A stretch of DNA of 64,000 nucleotides, from contig CAJUIT010000015.1 of the NCBI GenBank assembly GCA_910586565.1, positions 4,553 to 68,552 on the forward strand, read 5' to 3'. Made by a program: the position numbers and the translations under genes. Below the pieces are notes generated by a model. That model was not told where the DNA came from and did no database searches. It was given only the letters and a program-made list of their open reading frames with translations. Positions 60,419 through 64,000 of the stretch are shown here, in pieces (positions within the stretch are counted from its first letter, which is position 1; the number at the start of each line of letters is the position of its first letter). Source of the DNA: an uncultured Muribaculaceae bacterium (GTDB taxonomy: Bacteria; Bacteroidota; Bacteroidia; Bacteroidales; Muribaculaceae).

Positions 60419-63400
60419 ATGAAACAATTCCGCATATTCCGCTCCGCTCGTCACGCACTGATGATTCTCGCAGCCATTTTCGCGGTCACCCCCGCGATGC
60501 AGGCCGCATTCACCTACACTTCCGAATCGGCCCTCGCAAAAGGTCGCTGGGTAAAGGTGAAGGTCACCACCACCGGCATCAACCAGATTACCGATGAGGA
60601 ACTGCGCGCTATGGGATTCACCAACCCCGAGAAAGTGAGCGTGTTCGGCTATCCCGCCACCAACCTCTCCAACAACCTCCTGAAGGCCGCTCTCCCCGAC
60701 GACCTGCCGCAGGTGCCCGCCATCCACACCAACGGCAAGCTGTTGTTCTACGCACAGAACGATGTTACAACCAAAATGGTGCGCGAGCTCATTTACAACG
60801 ACATCGTCACCTACGCTCAGTCGCAAACCAACCACTACGCCGACCACTCATGCTATTTCCTCACCGACTCACGCACACCCCTGCAACCGGTGAGCACTCC
60901 CTACACACCCCACACCGGCACACCCATCTCAACTTCTTGGGGAGTGATGCATTATGAGAAAAATGTGCAGATTCCCGGCACGATGGGTGCGTTCGCTCTC
61001 GACCGCGATTTCGTGGAGGAACCCACGCAGACCTATGAGTTCACCCTCCCCGGCTACAACGGTGGAAAAATCACAATGCAATTCCGCTTCGGCATCGCCG
61101 TTACCGACAACACCACAATGTCGGTAAACCTCTCCGATGCCGTTACACTCGGCCCCTCAATCCTCAAAACCAATGGTGGGGAAGCCTATTACTACCGCGA
61201 CAACGTGTTCACCTACACAACGAGCAACCTCCCTGTGGCTGCCGACGGCCGCTACAGCGCCACTGCCGACATGACCAAATACCTAAGCACACACAACGTG
61301 ACGTCGGTGGGCGGCCTTGATTACTTCACGGCTCTCTATCCGCGCGACAACGCGATGAACGGAGCCCCGCAGCAAACAATGATTTTCTCGGCAATCGCCC
61401 CAACCAACTATGTAAAAATCTCCGGAGCCGATAAAGACACATACTTCTGGGATATAACAACCCCCGAAGTTCCCCGCGCACTTGAGGCTGTCGAAGCTCC
61501 CGAAGGGGACGGCATGTTGGTTAACTCACCGGGCAACTACAACATCATCTATGACTCCGGCTGCGCCTACATCGTAGCCTTCGACCCGAAAGCCACACAT
61601 CCCACCCCTGAGAACATGGGTGAGGTTGCAACTCAGAATCTCCACGCCCTTCAGGCACCACACATGCTCATCGTTGCCGCCCGCGACTTCATGCCGCAGG
61701 CCGAGCGCCTGGCAGCACTCCACCGCGAAATCGACGGCATCGACGTGGCCGTGGTGATGCAGGACGATGTGTATAACGAATTTTCGTCGGGAGCGCCGGC
61801 GCCTATGGCAATCCGCCGTTTCGCCAAAATGCTCTACGACAGGAACCCCTCCAAATTCCGGTCGCTGCTTCTTTTCGCACCCGCACACTACGACATCAAG
61901 GCCGTAACTCAAACCGACCAGCAGGCTTTCCGCAACACCTACATTCCCCTCTTCACCTGCGAGGATTTTGCCAAAGCCGGCCACCAGAGCCACAGCTTCG
62001 CCACCGATTCCTATTATGGCACACTCGGCGAAAACACATCCTCATTCAGAGTGTTGCGCGAGCAGATGACAATCAACGTGGGGCGCATCGCGGCTCAAAA
62101 CCCCGCCGATGCCGAAAGCTACATCAACAAAATTGAAAAATATCTCCGCACCCCGCCTGAAACCGATTTTGTGAACCGCGCAGCCATCGTGGCCGATGCC
62201 GGCGACTCAAACTCACACCTGAGGGATGCTGAAAAGATGGCTTCCACCATCAATGCCAACACCAACGTGGTCACCTGCTACAAATCCTACAGCACCCTAT
62301 TCCCCAAAAAGGGAACACTGGCACAGGGCACAACCGACCACCTGCGCGGAGTGCTCTCCAAAGGTGTGTCGTTCTGGAGCTACAACGGTCACAGCGGCCC
62401 CATGAACATCGGCTCAGGCGCAATCTGGAATGTCGACAAGGTCAACGCCTACGACTACGATGTGCCCCCCTTCACCGTGTTCGCATCATGTCGCACAGCC
62501 TACATCGACCACCCCAAATCCAACCTGGCCAATGCGCTCACCACCAAAGAAAACGGCGGTTCGATTGCCGTTGTGGGCGCCCTGCGAGAGGTTTACCAGG
62601 TGCATAACCTCACCTTCTGCAACTTCGTTACCGACGAATATTTCAGCGTGCCCGCAGGCTCCACCCTCGGCGACGTGTTCCGCAACGCCCACAACAGGGC
62701 CTTCGCACAGGCGGCTGCGCTCCTCAGCGACCAGCTCGCCGAAAACACTCATTGCTACAACCTCGTGGGCGACCCCGAGCTGAAAGTGCCCCGCGGCACT
62801 TATTCCGCCGCTTTCACTCAGGTTGACGGTGAAACCTTCGATACATCGGCAACGGTGACACTCGTTCCCGGCGCAACAACATCCGTAACAGGCAAAATCA
62901 CCTCCAACGGCACAGTCGCCGCCGACTTCAACGGCGAGATTTTCATCGCCATCTACGACGGAACCCGTGAAATCTCCCTCCCCAACGGAGATGATCCCTC
63001 GCTCGACCCCGACATCGTCTCGCTCGATGAAAGCCTCGTTTATGAAAAGCGCCTCCCGGTAAGCAACGGCGTTTTCAGCGGCGACATCTTCATCCCCGTT
63101 GTCACAGCCCCCTCCAAAGCCAACCGCATCACATTCTATGCCGAAACTACCGACGGCACACGAAAAGCCACCGGCATGCACGGCAACATTGTGATTGCCG
63201 ACATCACCCAACCCATCGAAACATCAGGTGAGAACATCCCCGTAATCACAACCATGTATCTCGATTCGGAAAGCTTCGCCGAAGGTGATGTTGTTTCGGG
63301 CAATGTGACCCTCCACGCCGAAATCGCCGAAAATGCCGTAGGCGTCGCCGGCACCAGTGCAGTGCCCGGAAAGGCTCTGGTAGTTTCACTCGATAACGGC

Positions 63401-63862
63401 GCCAAAACCTATTCGATGGCCTCGGGCTATTTCAAACCCGACACCAACGGCGGCGGCGTTCTCGACTTCCCCGTCGACGCCCTCTCCGACGGCCCCCACA
63501 CCCTCACACTTCGCGTGAGCAACTATGCCGGCCAAACCGCACAGCGCACAATCTCGTTCACCGTTCACAACGAGGGAGCGGTGACCAACCTCACCGTTGA
63601 TGAATATCCGGCATCCACCCAAGCCACAATCAACCTCAGCCACAACTTCTCGCTCGAACCGTCGGCACGTCTGGTAATCAAAAACGGCATTGGTGAAATC
63701 GTTTTCCACAACGCCCAAGCCACCTTCCCATTCACATGGAACCTCACCGACAACAACGGCACCCCTGTGGCCGAAGGTGTCTACACCGCCGAAGCCTACC
63801 TCACCGACAACTCACGCTTCGCAATAACCCCGAAACTGGAAATCATCGTGAACCGCGACTGA
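60419..63862 (+). CDS. Second PorU-like C25 family protein
   Basis: A 1147-residue exported protein related to the one at 55519. It has a signal peptide (ALMILAAIFAVTPAMQA), the same N-terminal module (AKGRWVKVKVTTTGI and VSVFGYPATNL), and a C25-like core with candidate dyad His658 in YNGHSG and Cys691 in ASCRTAYID. The C-terminus (SARLVIKNGIGEIVF...GVYTAEAYL) resembles a FlgD-like/T9SS-type beta domain. One paralogue may be the true sortase and the other a protease or specialised sortase. It follows the FAH-fold gene by 46 bases and ends before a hairpin. Confidence 0.82.
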   Translation: MKQFRIFRSARHALMILAAIFAVTPAMQAAFTYTSESALAKGRWVKVKVTTTGINQITDEELRAMGFTNPEKVSVFGYPATNLSNNLLKAALPDDLPQVPAIHTNGKLLFYAQNDVTTKMVRELIYNDIVTYAQSQTNHYADHSCYFLTDSRTPLQPVSTPYTPHTGTPISTSWGVMHYEKNVQIPGTMGAFALDRDFVEEPTQTYEFTLPGYNGGKITMQFRFGIAVTDNTTMSVNLSDAVTLGPSILKTNGGEAYYYRDNVFTYTTSNLPVAADGRYSATADMTKYLSTHNVTSVGGLDYFTALYPRDNAMNGAPQQTMIFSAIAPTNYVKISGADKDTYFWDITTPEVPRALEAVEAPEGDGMLVNSPGNYNIIYDSGCAYIVAFDPKATHPTPENMGEVATQNLHALQAPHMLIVAARDFMPQAERLAALHREIDGIDVAVVMQDDVYNEFSSGAPAPMAIRRFAKMLYDRNPSKFRSLLLFAPAHYDIKAVTQTDQQAFRNTYIPLFTCEDFAKAGHQSHSFATDSYYGTLGENTSSFRVLREQMTINVGRIAAQNPADAESYINKIEKYLRTPPETDFVNRAAIVADAGDSNSHLRDAEKMASTINANTNVVTCYKSYSTLFPKKGTLAQGTTDHLRGVLSKGVSFWSYNGHSGPMNIGSGAIWNVDKVNAYDYDVPPFTVFASCRTAYIDHPKSNLANALTTKENGGSIAVVGALREVYQVHNLTFCNFVTDEYFSVPAGSTLGDVFRNAHNRAFAQAAALLSDQLAENTHCYNLVGDPELKVPRGTYSAAFTQVDGETFDTSATVTLVPGATTSVTGKITSNGTVAADFNGEIFIAIYDGTREISLPNGDDPSLDPDIVSLDESLVYEKRLPVSNGVFSGDIFIPVVTAPSKANRITFYAETTDGTRKATGMHGNIVIADITQPIETSGENIPVITTMYLDSESFAEGDVVSGNVTLHAEIAENAVGVAGTSAVPGKALVVSLDNGAKTYSMASGYFKPDTNGGGVLDFPVDALSDGPHTLTLRVSNYAGQTAQRTISFTVHNEGAVTNLTVDEYPASTQATINLSHNFSLEPSARLVIKNGIGEIVFHNAQATFPFTWNLTDNNGTPVAEGVYTAEAYLTDNSRFAITPKLEIIVNRD

Positions 63863-63890
63863 TTCCCCCAACCACCCCCAACAATTTAAC

Positions 63891-63925
63891 AAGGCGGTGT
63901 GTCAAAATCCATGACACACCGCCTT
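63891..63925 (+). terminator. Hairpin after the second C25 gene
   Basis: AAGGCGGTGTGTCA (63891-63904) pairs perfectly with TGACACACCGCCTT (63912-63925) with a seven-base loop. It is nearly identical to the FKBP-cluster terminator at 9734. Only a few T residues follow. It also lies between convergent genes. Confidence 0.7.
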
Positions 63926-63952
63926 GTCTCTATCCGGATGGTGAAGGTGCTG

Positions 63953-64000
63953 TCAGAATGGTTTGGCCGGTAGGAGCTTGTGGGTGAGGTCGATGGGAGC
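63953..64000 (-). CDS. Possible 3' end of a minus-strand gene (runs off the right edge)
   Basis: The minus strand has an open frame from the edge ending APIDLTHKLLPAKPF, stop at 63955-63953. A converging gene fits the hairpin and its spacing. The stop codon lies within the GCTGTCAGAATGG repeat word, as at the tenA end. Only 15 residues are visible, so coding status and function are uncertain. Confidence 0.3.
   Translation of the reverse strand, partial: APIDLTHKLLPAKPF

Overview
The window looks like chromosome from a member of the Bacteroidales, possibly a gut Muribaculaceae-like or Prevotella-like lineage (the family is inference). Several signs support this. Recurrent promoter boxes match the Bacteroidetes -7 consensus TAnnTTTG, several with a TTTG box 19-21 bases upstream. 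There is an UpxY-type antiterminator in front of a surface-polysaccharide locus, two PorU/gingipain-type C25 proteins, a secreted protein with a type IX secretion (T9SS) C-terminal domain, and a thiS-thiE-thiG-thiH-thiF order behind a TPP riboswitch. Housekeeping genes are moderately GC-rich. The middle of the polysaccharide locus is clearly more AT-rich.

Layout. 1-3.3 kb (minus strand): the start of a radical SAM gene, pyrH-frr, and a polytopic membrane protein. 3.6-9.7 kb (plus): a large secreted T9SS cargo protein, then three consecutive FKBP-type prolyl isomerases predicted to be cytoplasmic, exported and lipid-anchored. 9.8-39.8 kb (plus): a roughly 30-kb O-antigen/exopolysaccharide locus. 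It begins with a structured leader and upxY, then rfbACDB (dTDP-L-rhamnose), a Wzx flippase, a DegT aminotransferase, a translationally coupled trio (ATP-grasp enzyme, opine-dehydrogenase-like enzyme, B12-dependent mutase-like protein), many glycosyltransferases, three membrane acyltransferases, a Wzy-like polymerase and two kinase-like proteins. It ends at a strong terminator. 39.8-41.5 kb (minus): a HepT/MntA (HEPN/MNT) toxin-antitoxin pair, tRNA-Pro(CGG) and a GNAT acetyltransferase. 41.5-47.5 kb (minus): a TPP-riboswitch-controlled thiamin operon (thiS, double-domain thiE, thiG, thiH, thiF, tenA, thiD; no thiC here). 47.5-48.6 kb: an AAA/DUF4143 ATPase. 48.8-53.9 kb (plus): a MalY/PatB-type C-S lyase behind a structured leader, two palindrome-rich repeat elements, then aroA, a small membrane protein, a ZnuB-type permease and a GH25 lysozyme. 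54-63.9 kb (plus): gdhA, a PorU-like C25 protein, rex, a degenerate FAH-fold protein and a second PorU-like protein.

How the parts fit. The polysaccharide locus can supply dTDP-rhamnose and probably an amino sugar. The ATP-grasp/opine-dehydrogenase/B12 trio most plausibly makes or attaches an unusual amino-acid-like substituent, and I consider it the most novel element in the window. PorU is the sortase that attaches T9SS cargo to an anionic LPS, so cargo, sortase and a polysaccharide locus all occur within 64 kb. Whether this locus makes that LPS cannot be decided from sequence alone.

Other notable structure: a glycan gene split at a G7 tract with a second remnant of the same family 6 kb away; a pseudoknot-like leader before malY; several classes of small palindromic repeats inserted in operon gaps; and a small ORF with a strong Shine-Dalgarno sequence in the upxY leader. 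I saw no CRISPR array, rRNA, insertion sequence or transposase.
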